DNA from: Castanea sativa
Lineage: Eukaryota > Streptophyta > Magnoliopsida > Fagales > Fagaceae
Direction of reading: 5' to 3'
Length of the DNA: 64,000 nucleotides
Assembly: GCF_040712315.1 (NCBI RefSeq)
Contig: NC_134013.1
Span: 35,065,001-35,129,000 of the forward strand
Shown here piece after piece: positions 12,065 to 24,300 of this stretch. The position numbers and the translations under genes are program-made. Positions within the stretch are counted from its first letter, which is position 1, and each line of letters starts with the position of its first letter. The notes under the pieces are model-generated. The model was not told the origin of the DNA and ran no database searches. It worked only from the letters and a program-made list of their open reading frames with translations.

Positions 12065-12558
12065 TGTTAAAGGGGCAAAGTAGTGTTGCATGCCTCAAGC
12101 CACATAGATAACTAGTGGTGTAGTAGTTGCTAATGAGGGATGCACTAGCCAAGCCACATTAGCAGCAGACAATGCAGCAGTTGCTGATACTAGGTGCATT
12201 GGTTAGGCCATGAAGGTAGCAAGTAATGCAGCATTTGCTGATGAGATGTGCAACACTCAGACCACAAGGCTTGCATCAAGGGACTTGATTATCTCAGTAG
12301 TCTTGGAATTCCTTGAGGTCATGCCACATCATGAGTTCTTCATCCAGGATTGTTGAGGGAGTCAGTTCCATAAATCCAGGAGTTAGTTACTCAAGCTTGT
12401 CACATGTACAATTTCCAGAATATTCAAATAATTGATTTTGGCGCAAATTATAGAGTTGATTATATTTTTTCTATGTATATAAATAGAGCATCTTGTTTGT
12501 ATATATTGATTCAGTTCATTTTCTTGTAATTGACTCTCAATCAATGAAATTCTCTCCA
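12065..12558 (+). mobile_element. LTR-like block (possible solo LTR)
   Basis: The block starts with TGTTAAAGG and ends TCTCTCCA (TG...CA). It contains a strong TATA-like TATATAAATAGAGC at about 12475, followed by CATTTTCTTGTAATTGA and TCAATCAATGAAAT, a layout common in Copia LTR promoters with a downstream polyadenylation region. No partner LTR, primer-binding site or exact target duplication is visible, so the boundaries are approximate. Confidence 0.45.
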
Positions 12559-12757
12559 CGTAAAATGTTATTTAGAAAACATTTTCATTGTTTTTAAGTG
12601 TTTGGCATGGCATCAAATCTTGGTCAACCCAAAAATATTTTTTGTTGAACACGAAAGTGTAGTTATGATGGTTGAAAAATGCATTTACGCAAGTATGACA
12701 AAGTAAGCCTTGTTGATCTACATATACAAAAAAGCCTTGTTGATCACTAGAGTATTA

Positions 12758-13425
12758 GAGCATTCTCATCAGGTCTCTTATAAAAAAAATGTCATTTTGA
12801 CATATCAAAGACTTACTTGATTATTTTAACACACCATTTTACAATTCACCATTTATCACATCTTCTATTTTTTGATTTTAAACATTAAAATAATATATAC
12901 AAATATTAAAATAACATTAAAAAAAACCCACCATATAAATGTATTTCTACTGTCACTTCCACCAACTCATTGCCACAGTGCCACCCCCACCACAGCCGAC
13001 CACTGATACAAACCCACCACCATAATCGACCACTGATACAGACCCACCACCACATCCCACTATTGTTACAAATCCATCACCACTAACCAAAATCAACCAA
13101 CCACTATTATAAACATTGCCATAAGCACCAAGAGAAAGAGAGATCGGTGAGGTGGAGAGAGAAGATGTCGGCGGATCCAGTCGAGATAGCTCCAGGCGAG
13201 GCAACTTCAGGTAAGATCGGCTTTAGGTGGCGTTAGGCGAGATCGATTTCAGCAATGGCTTGAGGATGAGAGAGGAAGAGAATTAGAGAGAAGAGGGAGC
13301 TGTGGAGGACAATCCAGACAAATATGGTAGCGAGATTGGCGGCGATATTGGTAGCTTCGGCGAGATCGACGGCTTTGGTGAGATCGGTGAGAGAGAAGAA
13401 ATGGTGAGCAGAGAGAAGAAGTTCC

Positions 13426-13484
<59 letters not shown>

Positions 13485-13686
13485 TGAGTGAATGAGAGAG
13501 AAACAGTGAATAAAAAAATAATAAAAAAATTTGCAACATGCTACAGTGCGGTTTCATAAATGAAAGTGCATTGTAGCATGTTGCAAAATATTTTGAGATT
13601 TGAAAGACCTCATGAGGCTTGAATATTGGTGTTTGGTGTGTCAAATGCCAAATATTTGGCATTTGACACACGTGATGGTAATGTTC
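12758..13686. mobile_element. PIF/Harbinger-like non-autonomous element, degraded ends
   Basis: The left end GAGCATTCTCATCA pairs with the right end TGATGGTAATGTTC. The left flank is TTA but the right flank is TTT, so the target duplication is imperfect. Inside are a CTACAGTGC / GCATTGTAGC hairpin like those of related copies, a long (GA)n tract, and a perfect 36-nt palindrome at 13636-13671. No transposase is present. Confidence 0.65.
13431..13482. repeat. (AG)n microsatellite
   Basis: 26 uninterrupted AG units inside the Harbinger-like element. Confidence 0.97.
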
Positions 13687-14039
13687 TTTGTCGCCCTGAT
13701 AAAGTTATAAAAATGTCAAGCATCTATTTGGAGACTTGTTTAGCATGACCTATTAGAACTTGCCCTTGAACCGTTGAGCATGAACTAGGATGCTTGTGAG
13801 ACTCATAGGATTGAGATTATGGGTAGTCATATTGCTACTTCAATAGTTTCTCTCAATGTTGAATTTGGGGGATGGTTCTCTTTTTCTTATGAATCTGCCT
13901 AGAGGAGATGACAAGGGTATGGTGTTTAGGCAAAATTGATAGAGGTTACAAAAGGGAGAAAAACCAAAATACCCTTATGGAAATCTCTATAAATAGAGAG
14001 AGATTCTTGAAGTCCAAACAAAGGCATGAAAAAATAAAA

Positions 14040-14266
14040 GGTAAATTATGTATTTGGTCTCTATCCTTTACACCATATTTCAATTTAGTCTATAATATTT
14101 CAATTGTATCAATTTGGTTTCTAACTTTTCAATGCCGTGTTATTTTAATCCATGTCGTTATATTTTAGATGGAAAACTCTGACATGTCAAAAATCGACAT
14201 AATTGAAAGGTTAAAAACTAAATTAAAATATAATATAAATGATAGAGACTAAATATGTAATTTACC
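14040..14266. mobile_element. Small inverted-repeat element (GGTAAATTATGT family)
   Basis: The ends GGTAAATTATGTATTTGGTC and, inverted, GACTAAATATGTAATTTACC bound an AT-rich interior. The same family occurs at 15618-15854, and its ends form the outer arms at 5799-6992. It is non-coding. Confidence 0.72.
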
Positions 14267-14639
14267 TAAAAATAAACAAACTTACCTTACTTTGCTCAAA
14301 TTTACACTCCATTGTTCTAACTTTGCCATTGAAGTATCTTCCATAACCCCATTAGTTGAGTAAGGATATAGTGTAGGCCTTTTTTTTTTTCTTCCTAATT
14401 TGGCTGTAGGGGCTTTCTTTGTTTTCCGGCGAAAAAGGCAATCTCTAGGAGGTTGGGGTTTGCATTGTAACTTACTCACAATCAAGAAATACTTTAAAAA
14501 TAATTGTAACTAATAAAATAATTTCTAGAATAATTTTATTAAGAAAAAATAATCTGGAGGAAAAAACAGAAAAAGAAAAAGAAAGGATAACAAATGCAAG
14601 GACCACACAGGAGACGATAGCTTGCACGGCAGCACTGTT

Positions 14640-14786
14640 CATCTCTCTCTCTCAAAAAATAAAACAAAGTTTATATATAGTATACACTGCACAGTGCTAC
14701 GGTAGTAGTTTCATTCATTTCCGTTATTACCAGCCTGTGACTTCTGTTCTGGCTTTAGATTCATCAAAGCAAAGCAAAGCAAAGCA
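14640..14786 (+). promoter_or_regulatory. Probable core promoter and 5' leader of the ABC1K gene
   Basis: A TATA-like TTTATATATAG lies at about 14670, some 115 bp before the start codon, after a short CT tract at 14641. The leader holds four AAAGC repeats directly before the ATG (about 14767-14785). An upstream ATG at 14737 is in another frame and overlaps the true start, so it could act as an upstream reading frame. Position is inferred from sequence alone. Confidence 0.5.
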
Positions 14787-15280
14787 ATGCTACTACTCTT
14801 TCCCACACCCACACCCTCCTTTCCCGCCAATTTCACTCCCTCCAAACCTTTCTGTCTCCCTCACCGCCGTCACCTCCTCCTCCGATGCAAGGCTGCCGAC
14901 TTTGACTCCTTTACCGAGCGCTCCGGCTACCTCTTCGACCTCACCGCCTCCGAGGCCGATTCCTTGACCGAATATGGCGTCTCGAAGATCGCCGCCGTCT
15001 ATAGGAGGAAACCGCTCATCCTATTTCGCCGCCTTTTTCAGACCGGTACCACTTTTGGCAAATGGTTTGCCCTCCGCTACCTCGACCGGGTTTATGATCG
15101 CTCTGACCTCATGTTCCAGGTCTTTTTTTTTCCTCTCATTTCGTTTCAATTCTTTGATTTTCTCCTTCTTTTCGTGTTTGCTTTACACTGTTCTTGATGG
15201 TTCTGATGCAGATTAGAGCCGCAGAGCTTCGGAAAATATTGGTCGAACTTGGTCCGGTACGTCTTGTTTCTCAATATTGA

Positions 15281-15317
<37 letters not shown>

Positions 15318-18300
15318 TGTGGAACAATCACTGAACTTTTACTTCTTTGTTCAGAATTATAAGTTTCTTTTTCCTTTTTGGTTTGGCCAACAATATGATA
15401 TTCATGGAATATTAAATTTGTCTAAGATGGCACAGCGATGAAGGATAGGTTTAGGGAAAACTGGTCTGTATGCTCGGGGGTGGGCTTAAGGTTAGGAGAA
15501 TTTGTGGATTTAGGATTTTAGAAGAAAGGGTTAGGGCTTGTAGAACGAATTAGAGTTTGAAATTTTTTGACATTTCGTAAGAAAGTATGTAGGATTAATT
15601 AGGGGTGGGAAAATGTCGGGTAAATTATGTGTTTGGTGCCTAACCTTTAGGTTTTGTGTCAATTTGGCCATTGACCTTTCAAATGAGTCACTTTGGTCTC
15701 TAACCATTTGGTATTGTGTCAAAATGATCCCTGCCCTTAATAATAATTGTGAGCATTTTTCATCCATCAAGGACCAAACTGGCACAATACCAAAAGGTTA
15801 TGGACCAAATTGACAAACATTGTCAAGGTTATGGACCAAATATGTAATTTACCCAAAAATGTTTAGTTTTGGTTGCAAAGAAAGGAGAAAAGAGAGGATT
15901 TTGTTTTTGTGTAGGGATTGTGAACAATATCCTATATCATGAATAGTACCCATGAAAGAGTAAGAAGACGAAAAAGAACTCTAGGCATCTGCACTTATGG
16001 TCTATTTGGATTGAGGGGGTGGGAGGGGGAGTAGAGTAGAATTGACCCAAAATTAGACTATTATCAGCCAATTCTACTCTACTCTACTCCCCTCCCTCCC
16101 CCCTCAATCCAAACAGACCATTAGTTTTTTTATGACTTGACTCCTAACCTTTAAAGACATCGAGCAAATATTATACGCGGACTCTTGTACAGCACTACTG
16201 TACTGGTGGCATTAGGACTTTGAATTTTACTAGGAAAATGAAAACTCAATAATAATTATTAAAGGCACATAGAAAATAAGCCCAAGACACTTAATAAAAT
16301 ATATTAGAAAATTTTAGACTCAACCCACCCTTAATGCACAGGAATTGCAGAAAGTAAAGATTTGCTGCTGATTACAAAAATTACCAACACTTGTAAACAA
16401 AAAGCTAAATAAAATTATTTTAAGCCTAGAACCTTTAAATCAAATGACTCATGTTTTCATTGGCCTCATGCATTGACCACATAAAATGAATCTTGAATGG
16501 ATGAAATTGAGATTTATTTTGCTATGCTATGTCATTCTCCTCTGGTTGGAGGGAAAAAAAAAAAAAAAGAACCATGGATATGAGTTTTAAAGTTTTGGAG
16601 TGTGTACAATTTCTAGCAAGGTCTTGGAAAATTTTTCAAGGAGGGTGTTTGGGAAGCATGTTGTTAGAGAATGCATTTGAAAAAAAAATGAAGCCAAATT
16701 TGGATTTAGTTCTCACTGCGAATGAATATTTGGATGGTAAAATTTAGAGTGGAACCCTAAGGTGATTTGTAAACGGGATATTGAAAATGATTATGATCAT
16801 GTGAAATGTGAGTTCTTAATGTATAACTGCGATGTTTGGCTTTGATGAGAAATGGATTCGGTTTTGTGTTTCTATCGTCAGATTTTATTGGTGGTTAATG
16901 GTTGTCTGGGGGGAGAGATGGTCAGGTCTTTGAAGGGATTGAACTCACTGTTTATAGACGTAAGCATGTGTGTCTGAGGTCATTATTTGTTTGGATGTCT
17001 ATGGATGGCCATTCATCATATTTGTTGGATTTTTTTGGATTTCCTGCATTGTTGATTGTAATTTAAGGGTATATTGTAGTACAGAGCCTGTGTACTTCAG
17101 TTCTTCCTTTCGTGTTTTTGTGAAAATAATTTAAAAGTATTGCAGAACTTCTACTAATAAAAAATTTTTAGAACTTAGTCCTTGAATTTGTAATGCAACC
17201 AGAAATTTCTGGGAAGATGTTTTTGCCTTTATATCCTTACCCTATGCATGATTTAAAATTCCCTAATTATTTAGAAGGCCTAGATATTCATGCTGAAGAA
17301 TCTTTTCTGACCCCAAGTTGATTTTCTGTAGAAGCATTAGTAGTTTCCATAAGTATTGGATTTTCTAGTAATCAGGAGAATTCTTCAATAAGGGACCCAA
17401 CATCTGGTGTCACAGGCCTTTCAGTTACGAATCATGCTTCTATCTGCAATTTTACTAAATTCATTTACTGGAATATACACACACACACACAGAAGAAAAA
17501 TATTGATTTTTTTTTTCTCCTGGTTGTAATTTGTTGTTTGAGCAATTCATCGAGTCCAGTGATCTTAAAACAACCCTAGAAATGTGTGCCTTAGTTAATA
17601 TGTGATCTTCATTACAATAGTGTTAAATCATTTACCATGGAATTTATCTCAAAGTAAACAAGGTGTATAAAGTTTTAGGGAGATAAATGATGCGGCATCT
17701 TATCTATACATTGTTGAATGTTGACAAAAATGTGGGGAAAAGAAAGAAAGAAAAAAGAGAGGGCAAAAATTATTCTCACAACCATGGGGAGGAGGCATGT
17801 TGCAATTTTTATTCTCTTCCTAGTAAATGTTTCAATACAGATGTAATTTGATAGAGTACTGATAATAGACTTTGTATATAAATATTAATCCTTTTTGTGT
17901 TTTTATTTTCTATACCTTTACAAGAATAAAACTCATTGTTACCCTTATACTAAGATCTAAATTATCAAGTGATTGAGGTTGATTTATAATTGCTTCTTAT
18001 GGTTCTCTAATAATTTTATTTTGAATGTTTCTGTCTTGTAGGCATATATCAAAATTGCTCAGGCTATTTCTTCTAGACCTGTAAGTTGACATATGCTTCA
18101 TGCAAGGACTTTCTACTATCCATATAAAGCTCTAGTTTCCATACTCTGTTTTTATAAGAATTCAGTTCAATTGGCGTTGGTTTCTTGTATTATTAGTTGC
18201 TATCATTTGAGGTTCAAGTCCAAAGGCTTTTCTACTGTAATATGATAAAGCATAAAAAGGGTGGCAACTTACTAGCAAATCTATGCTAAAACCCAATATG

Positions 18301-21300
18301 TATTTTTGAGTCTAGGTTATCTGGAATTGTTTATCTAAAAGATCACCAACACACATCATTGGCTTGCAAGGAATCAATCAACTACTCCCTCTGTCCCATA
18401 TTGTTGTTCATGTTTAGAAAATTCAACTTTTAAAGGAAACATCATATAATGCACTATCTTTCAAATAACATTCCAAAACCACCCTTCTTAGTTTAAAATA
18501 TTGTGGAAGTGGAGTATTGACATTTTAAATAAAGGTTAACTTAAGAAAGTAATCAATATTGTGTTCATTGACCTTTCAAACAAGACCGTATTTGGGACAT
18601 CTCAAAATGCAATAGAGGACCAACAACATGGGATGGAGGGAGTATTAAGTAGGACACCAAACATACCATAGAGCACCTTATCTCATGGCACAATAAGGTG
18701 GATTGACACATACTGGAATCAATTGCTCAATCAAAGCAGCATTACATGCTACAAAACACAATTGGAGAGGGAATCAACACTGACTGGAGGTGAATCGTTA
18801 TTGACCGGAAGGGAAATAACATTCAACACTGAGGGGATTGGCTCAAGAGTATTAATTAAGTAGTAGCAGTGTAAATCAGCATCCTAGAGTGAGATCTTGG
18901 CTAGCTTAGATGGGTTAAACTCAATTGGTGATTGTCTTGGGGGAAGAGTAGTCACGGTAAAGGCTCAACTGTGGACTGTGGAGTGCTTATTGAGAACTCT
19001 GTCACTTTGGTTAGGGGACCCAATCAGTGGTTGCAATGGGAAAAAATAATCACATCAGCTTATCTACTTATGTACCCATTGGGAAAAATAAATTTTTGCT
19101 ACAGTGCCTGTCCAATTTAGGAGGCATTGTAGCTTATGCATTTCATTTTTTTATTTTTATTCATTTCTTCTCTCTCACTACCGAGGCGCTTTGTCTCTCT
19201 CTCCTGGTCTTTGTTTCTTCTCTTCTCTCTTAGTGACCGAGGTCTCCTCTGTCACAAATTGTACAATTTTTGGATAAGACCTGAACAATTGAACGTAAAA
19301 AAAGAGATCTGAAAAATGAAAACCCCTAAATTATAGTTTGCATAAAGTGAAATCATTCTCTTGGAGGCAGGGGGAATGGCAAGGGGGAAAAGTCCATTCA
19401 GATTTGAAAATATGTGGTTGAAGTCGGAGGGATTTGTGGATAGAGTTCAAACCTGGTGGAATCGACATTCCTTTGTAGGTACACCTAGTTTCGTGCTTGC
19501 GAAAAAATTAAAGGCTCTGAAAGAGGATATTGTGCAATGGAATCGCCGAGAGTTTGGTAATGTAGCGCGTCAAAAGAAGCAATTACTGGAGGAGTTGATA
19601 ACATTAGACGCTAAGGAGGGGGATTTTGGTCTCTCCGATGGAGAGAAAGTTCATAGGGCTGGTTTGAGGTCCCAGGTGGAGCATCCTTCTTTCCTTAGAA
19701 GAAATTTCCTGGAAACAAAAATCTAGGATGTTATGTATCAAGGAAGGGGATAATAACACCAAATTTTTTCACAAAATGGCTAACTCCCATAGAAGGTCTA
19801 ATCATCTAAGGACCTTGGAGGTGGATGAGGTGGTTTTTGAGGAGGCCTCCGAGGTAACTTATCAAGTTGTACAATTTTATAAAAATTTGTACAAGGAGAC
19901 TGAGGAGTGGAGGCCTTTTGTGGAGGGTTTGGAATTTGATCGTATTGAGAATATGGAGAGAGTTTGGCTTGAAAGGAAGTTTGAGAGAGAGGAGATTCTT
20001 CAAGTTGTTAGGGATTTGGAAGGGGACAAAGCTCCAGGTCCGGATGGGTTTATTATGGCGTTCTATCATCATTGTTGGAAGGTAGTGGAGAAAGATGTTC
20101 TAGCGGTCTTTGAAGAGTTTTTCCATCATTGCAAGTTTGAAAAATCCCTTAATGCGACCTTCATTGCTTTAATTCCTAAAAAGAATGATGCCTCCAATAT
20201 TAGAGATTTTCGACCTATTAGTTTGGTGGGGAGTGTGTATAAAATCTTAGCTAAGGTCTTGGCAAATCGCTTGAGAATGGTTTTAGATCAGTTGATTTCT
20301 GAGAATCAGAATAGCTTTGTGGGTGGGAGACAAATCCTTGACTCGGTTCTCATTGCGAATGAGTGTGTGGATAGTCGTGGGAAGAGTAGGGTTCCTGGAG
20401 TCATTTGTAAGCTCGATATGGAGAAAGCCTACGATCATGTGAATTGAGAGGCTTTGTTGTATCTGCTGAATAGAATGGGTTTTGGAGTGAAGTGGTGTAA
20501 GTGGATACGTTCTTGTATATCCACAATTCAGTTCTCTGTTTTGATTAATGGGTCTCCAGTTGATTTCTTTGGCAGTTCAAGGGGTTTAAGACAAGGAGAT
20601 CCGCTATCTCCCATGCTGTTTTTGATCTTGATGGAGGTGTTTAGTAGGATGTTGAGAAGAGTGGAGGGAGATGGCTTGATTCGTGGTTTTAATCTTGAGG
20701 GTAGGAGGGACGGTGGGGAACGTGTTTCACATCTATTATTTGTAGATGATACTATCCTCTTTTGTGATGCAGATGTGGAGCAAATTCTTCATATTCGGTT
20801 GTTGCTCCTTAGTTTTCAGGCGGTAACAGGTTTGAAGGTTAATGTGCATAAGAGTGAAATGGTTCCTATAGGGGAGGTTGGTGATGTGCATGCTCTGGCT
20901 GATATCTTGGGCTGCAGAGTTGGTTCTTTACCTATGTTGTATCTTGGCATGCCGTTGGAGGCTTCTCACAATTCCCCTTCAATTTGGAATACAATTTTGG
21001 AAAATATTGAGCGGAAATTAACTGGGTGGAAGAAGTTGTACCTGTCTAAGGGGGGTCGATTGATGTTACTCAAGAGTACGGTTTCTAGTCTTCCGACTTA
21101 CTTTCTATCGTTATTCACAATTCCTACTCATGTGGCTAATAAAATTGAAAAGTTGCAAAGGGATTTCCTATGGGGAGATAGCAAGATACATTTGGTAGGA
21201 TGGGATAAAGTTTGTGCGCCTATAGCCAATGGTAGCTTAGGGATAAGGAAACTCACTACCTTTAATAAGGTTTTATTGGGGAAATGGTTGTGGCGGTTTG

Positions 21301-24300
21301 GGAAGGAAGAGGGTTGGTTATGGAGGCGGGTAGTAGCTTCAAAATATGGGGAAGATTGGGGGGGATGGACCTCAAAGCTAGGTAGGGGAGCTCATGGGTG
21401 TGGTTTGTGGAGAAGTATTTGCATGGGTTGGGAGGATTTCAGCAAAAATTGTCAGTTTGTGGTTGGGTTGGGGAATAGGGTGAGGTTTTGGCAAGATGGG
21501 TGGTATGGGGATCAACCTTTTCAATTAGCTTTTCCAAGGCTGTATGGCATTGCCATTGATAAGGAGGCTTCTGTTGAAGCTTCTTTGCCTAGGCAGGGGG
21601 CGGAGGATAGAAGATTTTGGAATGTTCGTTTTAGCAGATTTTTTAATGATTGGGAGATGGATGAAGGGCTGCAATTTCTTCGTATATTGGGTGCTATAAC
21701 CCCTCCTATGGATGTTGGAGACCGGATGAGATGGAAATTGAAGCCTAATGGGACTTTTGACATCCGGTCATACTATAACAAATTAAGAAATTCTCCTTCA
21801 ACTATCTTTCCTTGGAAAGCTATTTGGAGAGTAAAGGCCCTTAGGCGAGTTTTTTTTTTTTTTTTGGTGTGTAGCTTGGAATAAGATCCTAACGGGAGAC
21901 AATCTGAGATTGAGGAGATTGGATTTTGTGGATTGGTGCATTATGTGCCGTCATTGTGGAAAGACAGTAGATCACTTACTTCTTCATTGTGAGGTGGCCT
22001 ATCGGTTATGGAGCTTTGTTTTTATAACTTTTGACTTGGCTTGGGTTATGCCTAGATCGATTTCAGACTTGCTTTTTGGATGGTGGAATTGGCTGGGAAA
22101 GCATTTGTCTCAGATCTGGAATTTAGTCCCGTTGTGCATCCTATGGTGTATTTGGAAGGAGCGGAATCAGAGGACTTTTGAGGATTTGGATTGCTCTAGT
22201 GATCACTTGCTTCTTTTAGTGGAACTCTTTTTGATTGGTCTCGGGCGTGGGGACTCACGTCTAGTGATTCCCTCCCTTCTTTTCTTTGCTCCCTTTTCCT
22301 CTTGTAATTTCTTTGTTGTTTGGTTTTCTCTCTTGTTTCTCTTTGTTTTCTTCTTCTTGTATTTTCTGGGTTGCTCTGTGTTTTTCAGGCATAGAGTAGC
22401 CTTTTGTATATATATCATTCTTACTTATCAAAAAAAAAAAAAAAAATCAAATCTAAAAAAATAATCACATTCAATCCCTACAAAATGAACCCTTACTCTC
22501 ACTCCCACTCCCACATAGTACATACTAAACTCACCTCAATCAACCTCATCTCCCTCTAAATCACTCTTTGAAACATTAACAAAAACACCTATCTCCCTTA
22601 AAACAAAAAGCCACCACCATGTACTTGTCAGAGAAGCCTTGCTCCATAGATTTCTACGAAGAGGAAGGCGTGCATGACATGATGATCGAGGAGGTCTCCA
22701 ATGGCGACCTGCTACCTCACCACCCTCAACCTCACTCTCATCCCATTCTCACTACCAGCACCAGCACCAGCACCAACACCAACAGATGATCCTAAGCAAT
22801 AGTAGTGGCGGCAACAAGGACCACAATGAGGTGAGATGTGGAGGATAAATTATTTGCTTTGATTTGTGTAGATTGTGGTTGAGGAAGAGAGGGTGAAATA
22901 TGAAAATTAAAATTCAACAGTAGGAAATAATATTTTAATAAAATAGAGAAAGAAATAGAAAATTGGATGTAAGTGTTTTGAGAAATTGTTAGCTAAAATA
23001 GAAAAAGTAGGATCTTATCTTAAAATAGAGTCAAAGTTTTGCGCAAACTAATGTAAATGCTCTAACTTGGAGGAGTTGGTGGCTATTTTGGGATGTAAAT
23101 GGTTAACCTTTGGGCGCTAAATTCAATAAGAAGAAGATTTGGGATCCATTTTGATGTAGGACAAGGGGGAACAAGGTAATCTGATTTAGAACACCAGTGG
23201 CAGATCTGGTATAGCTTGGGTTTTGAAGAATTAGGGTTAGGTTTTGGTGGGGAATAGGCTAGAAAATAATGGGGATTATAGGGTTGCCAAAGGGACAAGG
23301 ATTACTAGGTTTTTAGGAATGAAATCAAAGGTGAAATTCAAGATTCTGGTAGCTGTGAACAGTGTTGTGAACAATATCCGTGAATAGTAAAATTAAAGAA
23401 AATAGATAAATTATAGGAATCACACCTAGACTTCCTAAGCATCACACCTAGGGTTCCTTGGCATCACACCTTAGAGAAGGTTGCATCACACAAACCATAA
23501 AAGAAAGCATAGCTCTTAAATTCTGAAAATATTCATTAATAATTAACTTAATAAAAAGTACAACTCTTTAAATAGAAAACTAATACCTAATCCTAGTTGA
23601 ACTAGGATTTCTTAAAACCCTAATAAGATTTGGACTTGGACTCCTTGGGTTTTATTACTCAACCCAAACCAAATAACCAAGCTTAAAATAAAACTAAAGT
23701 AAGACCCAATAGACTATAAGCACAACCCATTCTAGAATATTAGGAAATTACAAAATTGCCCATGATACATAAAATCAAATAAAATATAGGAAATCTGTCT
23801 TCTCACTGCCTCCTGTATCACATTTCTTGAAAAGATGGAAAAGAGGTTGGCGAGGTGGAAGCAGCTTTATTTATCTAAGGGAGGGAGGTAAAGTTACGCT
23901 AATTAAAATTACTCTTTTGAACTTGCCTACTTATTTTCTTTTTTTCTGTCCTATTTTGGGTGAGTTGGCTAACCATATTGCGAAGTTATTGTGAGAGTTC
24001 TTATGGAGTGGTTTAGGTGAGGAGTCCAAGTTCCATTCAGTAAACTGGACACAAATTTGTGCATTTCTTTAGATTAGGGGTTAGGCCATCTGAAATTTGA
24101 GAAGATTAAATCAAACTTTATTATGGAAGTGGTTGTGGAGGTTTGGTACTTCACCTCCACAACCACTTCCATAATAAAGTTTGATTTAATCTTATGAATC
24201 ATCATACTTCACCTCTACTCTGGAGGTTGGTGATAGAGGTGAAGTATGGGAAGTGCATTTGGGGGGGGGGGGGGGGGGGGGTTGGTGCACCAAAGTGATG

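Noticed and set aside
13249..13671. 140-codon minus-strand frame
   Set aside because: It runs through the (AG)n microsatellite and a palindrome, so it is a by-product of low complexity.
14737..14967. Alternative start for the ABC1 kinase
   Set aside because: The frame starting at 14737 is not in phase with the kinase exon. The ATG at 14787 gives the frame that continues through all 21 exons.
19041..22470. AAAAAATAATCACAT as the LINE target duplication
   Set aside because: The repeat flanks the LINE, but about 295 bp of Harbinger-like sequence lies between the left copy and the LINE's coding start. I could not reconcile this with a simple insertion and left it open.
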